Origin: JAUWOY01 sp034431315
GTDB lineage: Bacteria; Chloroflexota; Anaerolineae; VGOG01
Length of the DNA stretch: 13,498 nt
Assembly (NCBI GenBank): GCA_034431315.1
Contig: DAOUDK010000106.1
Span: forward strand, 1 to 13,498
Direction: 5' to 3'
Shown here: positions 1 through 7,037 of the stretch, in pieces
Position numbering within the stretch: position 1 is the stretch's first letter
How the letters are laid out: each line of letters begins with the position of its first letter
Notes under the pieces: generated by a model
The model's database searches: none
The model's input: the letters and a program-made list of their open reading frames with translations, nothing else
Told to the model about the DNA's origin: nothing
Translations under genes and position numbers: made by a program

Positions 1-2
1 CA

Positions 3-77
3 ATGATGCCACAAATTGACGTTGAGCGCAAGAAATCGAGCGTGAGAGGAAAGAACAAAGTGCTATTCAATTGTTAA
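3..77 (+). CDS. 3' end of an unidentified upstream gene (partial)
   Basis: The frame beginning at base 3 is open to a TAA at 75-77 and gives about 24 residues, basic and lysine/arginine-rich (ERKKSSVRGKNKV in the middle). The other two forward frames have stops in the first 30 bases. If real, its stop overlaps the TTG start of the next gene at 71, a usual arrangement for translational coupling in an operon. Too little is visible to name a family. Genes beside NO VEIN-type ATPases are often helicases or nucleases, but nothing here shows that. Confidence 0.35.
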   Translation: MMPQIDVERKKSSVRGKNKVLFNC

Positions 78-3000
78 CTTGCCATAAGATCACATTATCC
101 GATACACTCTCTACTGATATTCCAACCTGGGATGAAGTACTTAAACACTCTCCCGGGTGCTTAGCTACGACCCAGGCGGAAAAGATAGTAGAAGCAATTG
201 CTAAAGAGAACCAGGAATGGTACGAGAATCCTAAGTCAAGAGCTGTTATCAAAGCTCTACCCAGGATATTCACCGAAGGGACGGTCATCCTGTACGAACT
301 TCTACAGAATGCCGCTGATAGTGGTGCACGGCAAGCAGCCTTCCATTGGGAGGGGAACACATTGCTTTTTCTCCACGCCGGATTTCCGTTTACTGAGAAT
401 GACGTAGAGGCAATTTCATTCGTCAATGTCTCTTTCAAGCCCCCTAATAACATTGGCTTCATGGGCTTGGGATTCAAGGCTGCCTATGAGGTTTGCCCTT
501 GTCCACAGATCTACTCTCCTCCTTATCATTTCCTCTTTGATGATACGACGGACGGTGGTCAACTGTTCCCAAAACTGATTGCCCCTAGACGTAGGGAGGC
601 TATCTCTGACTCTTTTAGTACCCTTTTTCGGCTGCCACTCAAGGACGACAGAATACCACAGGTGCGGAGAGAACTAGAAGAGTTTGACGGAACTTCCCTT
701 CTCTACATTGGGTTAGAGAAGCTGGAAACAGGCACTACTGTGTTCACGGTTCATGACTTGGAATCAGGCGACTTGGGATCAGGCAGCAGATGGAAGATTG
801 TGAGGCTTGACGAGGATAAGGGCGAAACTCATACCTTTCTCCTCGTAATCCGGTCCTTTGGGCCTTCAGACGAGGCAGCGAAGGAGTTTGCGGAAAACCG
901 TGGTACTGATGACCCTGGTGCTTACATAGGTCGCGAACAGGAAGTCACATTAACCGTCGAGCTTCTGGAAGACAGAAGTCCAAAGACTGAGCGATCAGGT
1001 AAACTACAGGTCTATCTTCCCACTGGTATTGAACTTAAATACCCGTTCGATCTACAGGGGAACTTCATCATTGATGCGTCACGGCAGCAGTTGAGGAACA
1101 AGTCAGGTCCCTGGAATTCGGAGCACTTTGCTCAGGTAGGTTTTCTACTTGCCGACTTGCTTGACTATTCTCGACACCGAGCTGAAGAAGGGGCCAAGGG
1201 CTGGGAGAAATTCTACGATCTTGTGCTCGATGACTTTGGGTTCTTCGGCTCTAACGCTGAAGACAACTTTTCTCAACAGCTAGAAGAACGACGCCTGGTG
1301 CCTGTTATGAGTGAGGAAGGGGAACTTGGCTTTGTCGCTCCTGATGAAGCTAGATACGTTGAGCCGGCGCTGGAAAAGGTGGTTCTAGTGGCTGATCTGT
1401 CTTCTCTTGCCAACATACAGCCACTATGGCCCAACCTGAGAAAGACAGCAAAGGGTTGGCTCAATGAGCATGTCCAGAGTTTCTCCGCTAAGTTGTTCAT
1501 TGAACAATTGCAGCGATCGGATTGGGAGAAGCATATTTCAGTCTTCGCAGACGGCTTGGAGACACCCATCGCTCGGCGGCAGATCATACGGGTCTTGGAG
1601 TACTTGTTGGATCACCAGTACTATTATCATGGGGATCTCCAAAACTGTCGCGTGATCTTGACTGAGAACGGTACACTGCGTACAGCGAATGAAGACGATA
1701 CTCGTCCTGTCCGATCACTCCCTTTATCCGAAGTTGATTTCCCATTGGAGGAACTGAAACAGAACTTCGAACTTGTTCACCCGGATCTGCTGCATGATCT
1801 ACGCAATCCAAACGAGGCTGACATTGATGATCGAATGGCTAAGAGGGCCCTGGATACTCTACTGCGCCTTGCCCCTGAACTAACCCCCGACCAGATTGCC
1901 CAGGATGTCATCTCCAAAGCTTTCGAGAACTGGCGGGAAATTCCAGACGAGCGATTGATTCGCTATACTTGGTTCCTGGTTGAGCACCAGGACGAAATCA
2001 GTCCTGCGGAGCTCGATGTGAAGGTACTGGTAAAGGGAGGAGAGCGTCAGTACGTCGATCCGTCGGAGGTATATTTCGGAAAAGAATATACACGCAATGG
2101 TCAACGTTTAGAGGAGCTATGCGGTGATGAAGCAGGAGTTTACTATCTATCAGATGCCTATCTCAACCAATGCCCTCATCCTGACCAATCTACCTGGGTT
2201 CAATTCTTCCGTTCAACGGGGATAACGGACCTCCCACGGCTCAGCAAGAAGTCAAAAGCATTCAAGTACTATCGGACGGAGTTATTACATAAACTCCGAG
2301 AAGAGGCAGAGAACCCTAACCTTGATCCCGTAGATCCCCGGGCTAGTTTGTATGGTGGCATTCCGGCTGATAGCTGGGAGCTGAACGATCATGAACTGGA
2401 TAAGGCTATCACAACGTGCGTAAGGAGGCTATACAAGGAAAAGCCAATTGGCTGGCGTGACAGGCTTCGAGCTTTCGCCGGCCTCATAGAAGCAGGTTGG
2501 GTGGCCAAGTACGAAAAGTACACCCATAAGGTACTTCGGTTCTACTATTATGGTACACGTAATCTCCACAGAGAAGAGCAGCCAGCCCTTACCTCGTTGG
2601 GGCATTTATTTCGCGAAGAGCCGTGGGTACCTGTTCGAGACCACGATGATTTAGCAAAACTCCCTCGAAAACTTGTGCTATTCACCAAGGAGAATCGGAC
2701 ACTCGCTGGCAAGAATAGTCTTTTCTCAGCTTACGATTTCTCCGATGAATCTCTCATCAGGTTCCTTGGAATACAGCTAAGGCCCGCTGAAGCTGGGCCT
2801 CTGAGCCACCTACGATATCTTGTAGAGACAGGGAGTGAAGAGGTGGAGGAATTTCGCTCCACCTATCAGAACATAGCACAAGATAGAACGCCCACTGACC
2901 AGAAGCTGCGTGGCGTATTCCACAAAGAGGAACTTATATACATCCTAGACAGCTCTGAAGCATACCTGCCCTTGAGTCGTGTATTGTATCGAAAGAACTC

Positions 3001-4186
3001 AGCATTGTCCTCTTACTTCACGCCAATTGCGGATATATATCCCGATCTGGAAGACTTCTTCGTGGAACGTCTTGGAATGGACAGGGAAGAGGAAGTTGAG
3101 CACTACGTCCGCTTTCTTCGAGAGTATGCTTGGGTTCAGAAACCACCCATGTCTGACGAAGTTCGATCAGGTTTAGAAACCTGTTATCGGGGTCTGTTGA
3201 ACTGCCTGAACGAACATCCTGGCGATGAGGCTTTCGAAAAGCTGGCAGAACAGATGGGAGAACCATGTTTTGTTTTCTGTGGGGACCAGGATAGTTGGAC
3301 CAGAACAAGTCGGCAGTTTCCAGGTATATGGTTGGTGATATATCCAGACACCCAGCAGTATCTGGAGCAAGTCAAGGAGAAAGTCCCAGTCGAAAGCCAT
3401 GTGCGGCGATTGGGGCAATCTCTGATTGATCTTGAACCACTTATTAAGCTGCTTGGCCTAACACCTCTATCGAGTGCACTGGATGAAAGGCCAGATTTTG
3501 AAGGAGTTCGTGTCAGTGAAAACAGCACTATCTTGCGGGACCACTTCGTAGTGCTCTTCAAGGTTTTAGGTGAGATATGGAAGAAGTGGGAACAGAGTGC
3601 AAGAGGTGTAGTTCCTTTTCGGGAGCACTGGGAAAAAATCGAGCCCAACGTGGCAGAGGTTGAGTTTCGTCATGCACAGCGCATAAACGTCATCGCAAAG
3701 CTTAAACCAAGAGACATATTTGTCTTCGAGGGTGAGAAGCGTGCTTTCATTGAGAATTCAAAGGGGCTTAGAATATACCTTGCTGGTGAAGTACTAGAAG
3801 TCTACGATGTTCTAGCAGATCAATTACATTCTCTGCTGAGGATTGACTTGCTTCCACCTCAGCTACGTACCGAGTTGGGTGCCCTGATCAATGGAAATGT
3901 TGCTCGTCTTGGAGACCAGTGCTTCAAGAGCGCGCTACGTGATATGTTGGAGGAACGGGGCTTCTTGAGCAATTCACTCGTAAAGCTGTTAGGGGAGACA
4001 ACGGTGACATCTGGGAACGGGGAAGGTAGTAGTACAAGTGGAGATGGTAGCAATGGGCAAGGTGGCGGAGGTGGTGGCGGTGGAGCAGTGGGCAAGGTGG
4101 CGGAGGTGGTGGCGGTGGAGCAGTGGGAGGGAGTGGAGGAAGTGGAGGAGATGGCAGTGGAGAACCAACCGAGGAGGACATTCTGA
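71..4186 (+). CDS. Sacsin/NO VEIN-type HSP90-like ATPase, N-terminal and middle part of a frameshifted large gene
   Basis: A 1371-residue reading frame. Near the N-terminus are the GHKL ATPase motifs: N-box YELLQNAADSGA (residues 75-86, with E76, N80 and D83), a G1-like motif HAGFPFT (102-108), and the G2 motif IGFMGLGFK (128-136). This is the arrangement of the sacsin and plant NO VEIN ATPases and of large bacterial relatives. Residues from about 200 to 1330 show no motif I recognise. The frame then enters a Gly/Ser linker and runs out of frame at the second copy of a 35-bp repeat, so the last ~35 residues are an artefact of the wrong frame. The natural C-terminus is the DUF3883 domain at 4123-4740. 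The start is taken as TTG 71 because in-frame stops lie at 17-19 and 23-25 and no better codon follows; ATT at 65 is an alternative. Composition is AT-richer than the genes to the right, as in transferred islands. The role is unknown; an anti-phage or DNA-processing role is only an inference. Confidence 0.85.
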   Translation: MLTCHKITLSDTLSTDIPTWDEVLKHSPGCLATTQAEKIVEAIAKENQEWYENPKSRAVIKALPRIFTEGTVILYELLQNAADSGARQAAFHWEGNTLLFLHAGFPFTENDVEAISFVNVSFKPPNNIGFMGLGFKAAYEVCPCPQIYSPPYHFLFDDTTDGGQLFPKLIAPRRREAISDSFSTLFRLPLKDDRIPQVRRELEEFDGTSLLYIGLEKLETGTTVFTVHDLESGDLGSGSRWKIVRLDEDKGETHTFLLVIRSFGPSDEAAKEFAENRGTDDPGAYIGREQEVTLTVELLEDRSPKTERSGKLQVYLPTGIELKYPFDLQGNFIIDASRQQLRNKSGPWNSEHFAQVGFLLADLLDYSRHRAEEGAKGWEKFYDLVLDDFGFFGSNAEDNFSQQLEERRLVPVMSEEGELGFVAPDEARYVEPALEKVVLVADLSSLANIQPLWPNLRKTAKGWLNEHVQSFSAKLFIEQLQRSDWEKHISVFADGLETPIARRQIIRVLEYLLDHQYYYHGDLQNCRVILTENGTLRTANEDDTRPVRSLPLSEVDFPLEELKQNFELVHPDLLHDLRNPNEADIDDRMAKRALDTLLRLAPELTPDQIAQDVISKAFENWREIPDERLIRYTWFLVEHQDEISPAELDVKVLVKGGERQYVDPSEVYFGKEYTRNGQRLEELCGDEAGVYYLSDAYLNQCPHPDQSTWVQFFRSTGITDLPRLSKKSKAFKYYRTELLHKLREEAENPNLDPVDPRASLYGGIPADSWELNDHELDKAITTCVRRLYKEKPIGWRDRLRAFAGLIEAGWVAKYEKYTHKVLRFYYYGTRNLHREEQPALTSLGHLFREEPWVPVRDHDDLAKLPRKLVLFTKENRTLAGKNSLFSAYDFSDESLIRFLGIQLRPAEAGPLSHLRYLVETGSEEVEEFRSTYQNIAQDRTPTDQKLRGVFHKEELIYILDSSEAYLPLSRVLYRKNSALSSYFTPIADIYPDLEDFFVERLGMDREEEVEHYVRFLREYAWVQKPPMSDEVRSGLETCYRGLLNCLNEHPGDEAFEKLAEQMGEPCFVFCGDQDSWTRTSRQFPGIWLVIYPDTQQYLEQVKEKVPVESHVRRLGQSLIDLEPLIKLLGLTPLSSALDERPDFEGVRVSENSTILRDHFVVLFKVLGEIWKKWEQSARGVVPFREHWEKIEPNVAEVEFRHAQRINVIAKLKPRDIFVFEGEKRAFIENSKGLRIYLAGEVLEVYDVLADQLHSLLRIDLLPPQLRTELGALINGNVARLGDQCFKSALRDMLEERGFLSNSLVKLLGETTVTSGNGEGSSTSGDGSNGQGGGGGGGGAVGKVAEVVAVEQWEGVEEVEEMAVENQPRRTF
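4054..4127 (+). repeat. 35-bp tandem duplication in the glycine linker; cause of the frameshift
   Basis: Bases 4054-4092 are identical to 4089-4127, giving a tandem repeat of period 35 with about 2.1 copies. The unit encodes Gln followed by a run of glycines. Because 35 is not a multiple of 3, the second copy moves the reading frame from that of the ATPase (codons starting at 71) into a wrong frame. The DUF3883 frame downstream is displaced by exactly this amount. Deleting one copy gives a continuous linker leading directly into GGSGGSGGDGSGEP. One or four copies would give a fusion; two or three would not. Confidence 0.95.
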
Positions 4187-4740
4187 ACGAGCTTCCACCC
4201 TTTTCCGAGGAGGGTTTCAACGACGAAGCGCTGGAATATGCGCCTGGAGAATGGGACTTAGAAGCGGCAGGTGAACCGGGCAGATCAGGTAGCCCGGGTG
4301 GTGGATCTTCCGGAGTCAACAGGACCAGACAGAGAGCCTACGGTACTCGAGGTGAGGAATGGGTTGTCGAGTGGGAGCGGCAAAGATTGAAGGCTGTGGG
4401 CCGAGATGATCTGGCTGATAAAGTGGACCGCTGTTCCAAGAGTCACCCAGACAGTCCGCACGATATCGAGTCGTTTGCTAAGGAACCCCCGTACGAGAAG
4501 ATTTTAATCGAGGTGAAGTCAACTGCCGAACCAGATAACTTTACCTTCCGTTTATCCGCACGTCAAATTCAAGAAGGTCGCCAATCACAGTGGCCGTACT
4601 ACATCTATCGTGTTACGTGCGTCACAACGGAGCGACCGAAGCTCTACATCTATCCCTTTGGAGAGCTGTGGGCTTCAGATTTCCGGATGGAGGCAGGAGA
4701 ATTCAACGTGACTGTTCCCCGTCCGATCAAACAATCATGA
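4123..4740 (+). CDS. DUF3883 (NO VEIN C-terminal) domain, C-terminal part of the split gene
   Basis: A 205-residue frame whose first 65 residues are Gly/Ser/acidic linker, followed by a DUF3883-type domain. The key pieces are TRGEEWVVEWE (75-85), SPHDIESF (111-118), ILIEVKST (127-134), then FRLSARQIQEG and a YYIYRV strand (159-164). The spacing of Glu79, Asp114, Glu130 and Lys132 looks like a PD-(D/E)xK nuclease core, which is an inference from pattern. The GTG at 4123 lies inside the 35-bp repeat, so it may not be a true start. It could allow re-initiation because the ATPase frame ends only at 4186, giving a 64-base overlap. Most simply, it is the C-terminal domain of the gene starting at 71 (about 1544 residues when joined). 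No other start with a convincing ribosome site is seen. Confidence 0.85.
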   Translation: MGGSGGSGGDGSGEPTEEDILNELPPFSEEGFNDEALEYAPGEWDLEAAGEPGRSGSPGGGSSGVNRTRQRAYGTRGEEWVVEWERQRLKAVGRDDLADKVDRCSKSHPDSPHDIESFAKEPPYEKILIEVKSTAEPDNFTFRLSARQIQEGRQSQWPYYIYRVTCVTTERPKLYIYPFGELWASDFRMEAGEFNVTVPRPIKQS

Positions 4741-4766
4741 GCAAGGATGGCTTATGAGAATACTCA

Positions 4767-4922
4767 TTCACGAAAGCAAAGCTACATGAAAAACACGATC
4801 AAAAACCTTCCTCCCGAACTCCAAACCTTTACCTCCCGCCTTCACACCCAACCTCCCGAAGTCCAAGAGGCTTTCCAGTTCCTGCTAGCCACCGCCATGC
4901 ACGAGGCTGGCAAGTTTGAGCT
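4767..4922 (+). repeat. Direct repeat copy A (partner at 5486-5641)
   Basis: About 156 bases match 5486-5641 at a constant offset of 719 bases with no indels. The match is strongest over the stretch from GTCCAA to GGCAAGTTTGAG. This copy contains most of the intact 64-aa ORF, and similarity ends inside its codons for FELV. Confidence 0.85.
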
Positions 4923-4980
4923 TGTGGGCGTTGCAGAGGTTGACGGGCGGTGGCATTACACTTTTTCGGGTGCAAGTTAG
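4786..4980 (+). CDS. Small hypothetical protein (64 aa), intact member of a duplicated pair
   Basis: The frame gives a soluble 64-residue protein with a proline-containing helix (PPEVQEAFQFLLATAMHEAG) and a short C-terminal beta-like stretch (FELVGVAEVDGRWHYTF). I do not recognise the family. An upstream ATG at 4747 is in frame. I chose 4786 because the related copy at 5486-5641 keeps an ATG at the matching position (5505) but loses frame relation upstream of it by one base. No strong ribosome site precedes either start. It lies just after the DUF3883 stop. Confidence 0.5.
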   Translation: MKNTIKNLPPELQTFTSRLHTQPPEVQEAFQFLLATAMHEAGKFELVGVAEVDGRWHYTFSGAS

Positions 4981-5077
4981 GTGTTCAGCGTGGTGCGGCC
5001 AGAGATGGACAAGGATACCGAGCGAAAAAGTGAGGGAAGTGGTACGTGAGATACCTGGGGAGGAGGGGTTGATTTGA
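4970..5077 (+). CDS. Candidate small ORF (35 aa) overlapping the next gene start
   Basis: A GTG-started frame reading VQVRCSAWCGQRW, then a helix-like PSEKVREVVREIPGEEG. Its TGA at 5075-5077 overlaps the TTG start of the DUF5658-like gene as TTGA, the usual geometry for translational coupling. Its start overlaps the end of the 64-aa ORF. There is no clear ribosome site and no recognised family. It could instead be the frameshifted tail of the upstream gene. Confidence 0.25.
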   Translation: MQVRCSAWCGQRWTRIPSEKVREVVREIPGEEGLI

Positions 5078-5379
5078 ACTCGGTAAGAACTGCCATTTTT
5101 TGGATCATCGCCAACGCGCTGGACGCTACGACCACCTACGTTGTCTTTCAATTAGGCGGGATTGAATTGAATCCCTTTCCTGCATTCGTCCTTGCCAGGT
5201 TTGGAGTGGCTGCCTTCTGGAGTCTGAAAGCATGGGCTACCCTTGCGTTGCCAGTGGTTATGGTATATCTAACCAGGCGATACCCTTATGCTGAGGACTA
5301 CCCATGGAGGCTGATGGAGTTTTCAACGGCTTTGGTTACCTTGGTAACTGGATTGAACTTGTGGGAGATTGTCAGGTAG
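5074..5379 (+). CDS. Small integral membrane protein, DUF5658-like
   Basis: The protein has 101 residues with about three hydrophobic segments: residues 7-27, 35-66 and 82-98. Features typical of the DUF5658 group are NALDATTTYVVFQLGG followed by IELNPFPA, an Asp/Thr-containing first helix and the GG-x-E-x-NP turn. The function of this group is not established. The start is TTG 5074, preceded by a very purine-rich ribosome site (GGGGAGGAGGGG, 5057-5068) at suitable spacing. An in-frame stop close upstream supports it. It is surrounded by decayed sequence, yet itself looks intact. Confidence 0.7.
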   Translation: MNSVRTAIFWIIANALDATTTYVVFQLGGIELNPFPAFVLARFGVAAFWSLKAWATLALPVVMVYLTRRYPYAEDYPWRLMEFSTALVTLVTGLNLWEIVR

Positions 5380-5465
5380 AGGTGGTTGTCCAGGGCTACC
5401 GCGACGTGGCCCTGTCCGGCGCGGCTGGGCTGGCGGTGCTGTGGTGGAGGGTGAAAAGAGGCTAA
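5379..5465 (+). pseudogene. Orphan C-terminal coding scrap (membrane-like)
   Basis: Directly after the DUF5658-like stop, a start-less open frame ends at TAA 5463-5465. It reads QGYRDVALSGAAGLAVLWW, then RVKRG. It has GC-rich third positions like the local genes and a hydrophobic helix with a positive tail. No family can be named; it looks like the severed end of a membrane protein. Confidence 0.25.
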
Positions 5466-5485
5466 AATGGCTTGTGGAACGGCTC

Positions 5486-5641
5486 TTCACGAAAGCAAGG
5501 CGACATGAAAGAGGCGACCAACAACCTACCCTCCAACCCCCAACCTGTCGCCCCCCTCCTCGACGCCCAACCTCCCCAAGTCCAATAGGCTTTCCAGTTC
5601 CTGCTAGCCACCGCCGCGCACGAGGCTGGCAAGTTTGAGCT
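5486..5641 (+). pseudogene. Nonsense-mutated copy of the 64-aa ORF (repeat copy B)
   Basis: This stretch is homologous without indels to 4767-4922 (offset 719). Its ATG at 5505 matches the ATG at 4786. Codon 28, GAG at 4867-4869 in the intact copy, is TAG at 5586-5588 here, which ends translation after 27 codons. The downstream half (AFQFLLATAAHEAGKFEL) is still clearly recognisable, so the stop is recent relative to the divergence. Similarity ends at about 5641. Confidence 0.8.
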
Positions 5642-5677
5642 CTTGAACCTTGCGGGCGGCTTTCCAGCGAAGCGCAC

Positions 5678-5795
5678 GCTGCTCGTCACGACCACCTCCC
5701 GCTGTCAAAAGACAACCCACCCCAAGAAGCCAGCAATCAAACTGCCCACGACGGAACTGCCGAAGTTGACCAAATCGTTGTTCAGCCAGCGCCAG
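5678..5795 (-). pseudogene. Duplicated 3' end of the DUF92 gene (truncated copy)
   Basis: These 118 bases align without gaps to 6092-6209 (offset 414) with nine mismatches by my count. On the minus strand they encode the last 29 residues of the DUF92 protein, WRWLNNDLVNFGSS to LGWVVF, with only three amino-acid changes and the same stop (TGA, plus-strand 5705-5707). Identity continues about 27 bases past the stop. No N-terminal part is present, so this is a remnant of a second copy or the scar of a duplication. Confidence 0.9.
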
Positions 5796-5819
5796 GGGGC
5801 GGTTTGAACCACGAGACAC

Positions 5820-5866
5820 ACGAAAGGCCACGAAAAGCGCGAAGTGCTTTCGTGGCCTTCGTTTTT
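5820..5866. terminator. Long hairpin followed by T-run; terminator-like or dispersed palindrome
   Basis: The left arm 5820-5838 (ACGAAAGGCCACGAAAAGC) pairs with 5846-5862 with two bulged adenines and a 7-base loop, and TTTT follows. The arm resembles the 'cacgaaggccacgaa' palindromes scattered through many bacterial genomes. It may be such a dispersed element rather than a dedicated terminator. No gene clearly ends into it from the left. Confidence 0.6.
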
Positions 5867-5925
5867 GGGTGCAGCATGATCATGGGCGATAGGTGGTGGG
5901 CGAGGGGACTGCCGGAAAAGAGACA

Positions 5926-5969
5926 GCCCACCCAAAGGGTGGGCGTCGGGCCGGAGATGCTATCTCCGG
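5926..5969. repeat. Two adjacent perfect 8-bp hairpins with 3-base loops
   Basis: GCCCACCC-AAA-GGGTGGGC spans 5926-5944 and CCGGAGAT-GCT-ATCTCCGG spans 5951-5969, separated by 6 bases. Both stems are perfect. They have no strong U-tract, so they read as structured RNA or DNA elements rather than a simple terminator. They lie beyond the 3' end of the DUF92 gene and could act on its transcript. Confidence 0.6.
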
Positions 5970-6118
5970 GGGAGTTACTGTATTTTAACAGATTTGCGAA
6001 ACTTCGTCAAACTCGATTGGGATACCAGAAGCCAGCTTAGAGCGCGCTCTCGACCTGCTGGCGATAGGCAGCCATGTCAACGATAGCGTATGCTGCTCGT
6101 CACGGCCATCTCCCGCTG
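5970..6118. other. Intergenic stretch 3' of DUF92, no convincing gene
   Basis: Bases 6092-6118 belong to the duplicated DUF92 3' flank. The rest holds only very short open frames. One on the minus strand (about 6046-6097) ends AIVDMAAYRQQVESAL, which faintly recalls the tail of Phd/YefM-type antitoxins. At under 20 residues this cannot be supported as a gene. Confidence 0.3.
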
Positions 6119-6952
6119 TCAAAAGACAACCCACCCCAAAAGGCCAGCGATCAAACTACCCATGATCGAACTGCCGAAGTTGACCAAATCGTTGTTCAGC
6201 CAGCGCCAGCCGCGCAGGTGGCGGGTGGGCCGGCCGCAGCGATGGAACCTGGCCTCGGTCTCCTTCTGGCATTGAGAGCAGTAATAGATCCCCTGCACCG
6301 TAGCCCCCAACAGGCTGTCAAAGGTAGAGCCACTGAGACCGCCGAGGATCCCAATGGGCACAAGCCAGAGATAGCCTCCATTCAAGGGCCCGCTTCCCCA
6401 GATCGCTTCCACCCGACCCAGGACGAGGGCTGCCAGGCCGATGAGGAGGCCGCCGCCCAAAGCCGCCATCGTCCCCAGAGATGTCACTCCTCCTGAGGTG
6501 CCGACGGGCACTCTCTGGCCGGTGGTCATGAGGCGAGGCGGGGTGGGGCTCAGCACGCCAAGCTCCGTGGCCCAGGTGTCGGCGTTGACTGTAGCCATGG
6601 CCCCCACAAAGGCGGCGAAGAGAATGGGGTCAGGTTTGCAGAAATAAGCTATGGCTAGAACAGCCCCCCAGCCTCCGTTGGCCAGGGCCTGGCCCAGGTC
6701 CCGCTGGCTGGTCTTGGCGAACTTCTCAGCCAGCCCCCGCTTGTCGTCCTTCCGGTAGTGGGAGAGAAGGCTGGAGGAGATGAAGAAGGCGATCAACAGC
6801 AGGCCCCAGGTCCACCCACCCAGGCCGAAGGTGAGGGTGCCGACGACGATGGCCCCCACGACGCCGCTAGGGGAAAGCGAGCGCCCTCGATAACCCGCCC
6901 AGGCGATGAGGGCGCTGAAGGCCACACCAAAAGCTAGTTGCCACACATTCAA
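6119..6952 (-). CDS. DUF92 family integral membrane protein
   Basis: The protein has 277 residues and is strongly hydrophobic, with about six membrane segments. Family hallmarks are present: LSPSGVVGAIVVGTL (26-40), VNADTWATELGVLSP (122-136), TTGQRVPVGTSGGVTSLGT (143-161), and the Cys/His patch YYCSQCQKETEARFHRCG near the C-terminus. The C-terminus ends in WLNNDLVNFGSS. DUF92 includes the plant VTE6 phytyl-phosphate kinase, and bacterial members are membrane proteins probably acting on isoprenoid phosphates; substrate here is unknown. The start TTG 6952 is chosen because GGGAGG (plus-strand 6961-6966) lies 8 bases upstream on this strand. GTG 6946 is the alternative. It diverges from the regulator at 7115, and its 3' end is duplicated at 5678-5795. 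Confidence 0.9.
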   Translation of the reverse strand: MNVWQLAFGVAFSALIAWAGYRGRSLSPSGVVGAIVVGTLTFGLGGWTWGLLLIAFFISSSLLSHYRKDDKRGLAEKFAKTSQRDLGQALANGGWGAVLAIAYFCKPDPILFAAFVGAMATVNADTWATELGVLSPTPPRLMTTGQRVPVGTSGGVTSLGTMAALGGGLLIGLAALVLGRVEAIWGSGPLNGGYLWLVPIGILGGLSGSTFDSLLGATVQGIYYCSQCQKETEARFHRCGRPTRHLRGWRWLNNDLVNFGSSIMGSLIAGLLGWVVF

Positions 6953-6959
6953 GATTCTT
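6951..6959. promoter_or_regulatory. Candidate operator copy 1 (AAGATTCTT)
   Basis: This is a 9-base palindrome with a free centre (AAGA-N-TCTT). It overlaps the ribosome-site-to-start spacer and start codon of the DUF92 gene. A second AAGANTCTT lies at 7043-7051, in inverted orientation over 10 bases, beside the regulator's -35 element. Binding by the regulator is an inference. Confidence 0.35.
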
Positions 6960-6991
6960 GCCTCCCAGGTGATGCTGCGTAAGTCTGGTCA

Positions 6992-7020
6992 ATTATATCT
7001 CAAAAACGTTTTGTCATCAA
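6992..7020 (-). promoter_or_regulatory. Sigma-70-like promoter for the DUF92 gene
   Basis: On the minus strand there is TTGATG (plus-strand 7015-7020), a 17-base spacer and a perfect TATAAT (plus-strand 6992-6997), about 40 bases upstream of the TTG start. The spacer contains the palindrome AAAACGTTTT (7003-7012), which could be another protein site. Confidence 0.75.
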
Positions 7021-7037
7021 ATTCACCTCATCCCTTT

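Noticed and set aside
4054..4127. CRISPR-like array
   Set aside because: Two adjoining units without spacers; a simple tandem duplication.
3859..4319. Proline-rich minus-strand frames across the linker
   Set aside because: They are the complement of the glycine codons and the 35-bp repeat; there is no start signal.
5804..6040. 78-aa forward open frame beginning MNHETHERPRKARSAFVAFV
   Set aside because: The start of the peptide is the translation of the 5820-5862 hairpin, a well-known source of false ORFs; the rest crosses two further hairpins and has no ribosome site.
6046..6097. Possible Phd/YefM antitoxin tail on the minus strand
   Set aside because: Under 20 residues; the resemblance (IVDMAAYRQ) is too weak to support a gene.
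6119..6496. Forward open frames over the DUF92 3' half
   Set aside because: They are antisense to a well-supported membrane protein with family motifs and a promoter of its own.
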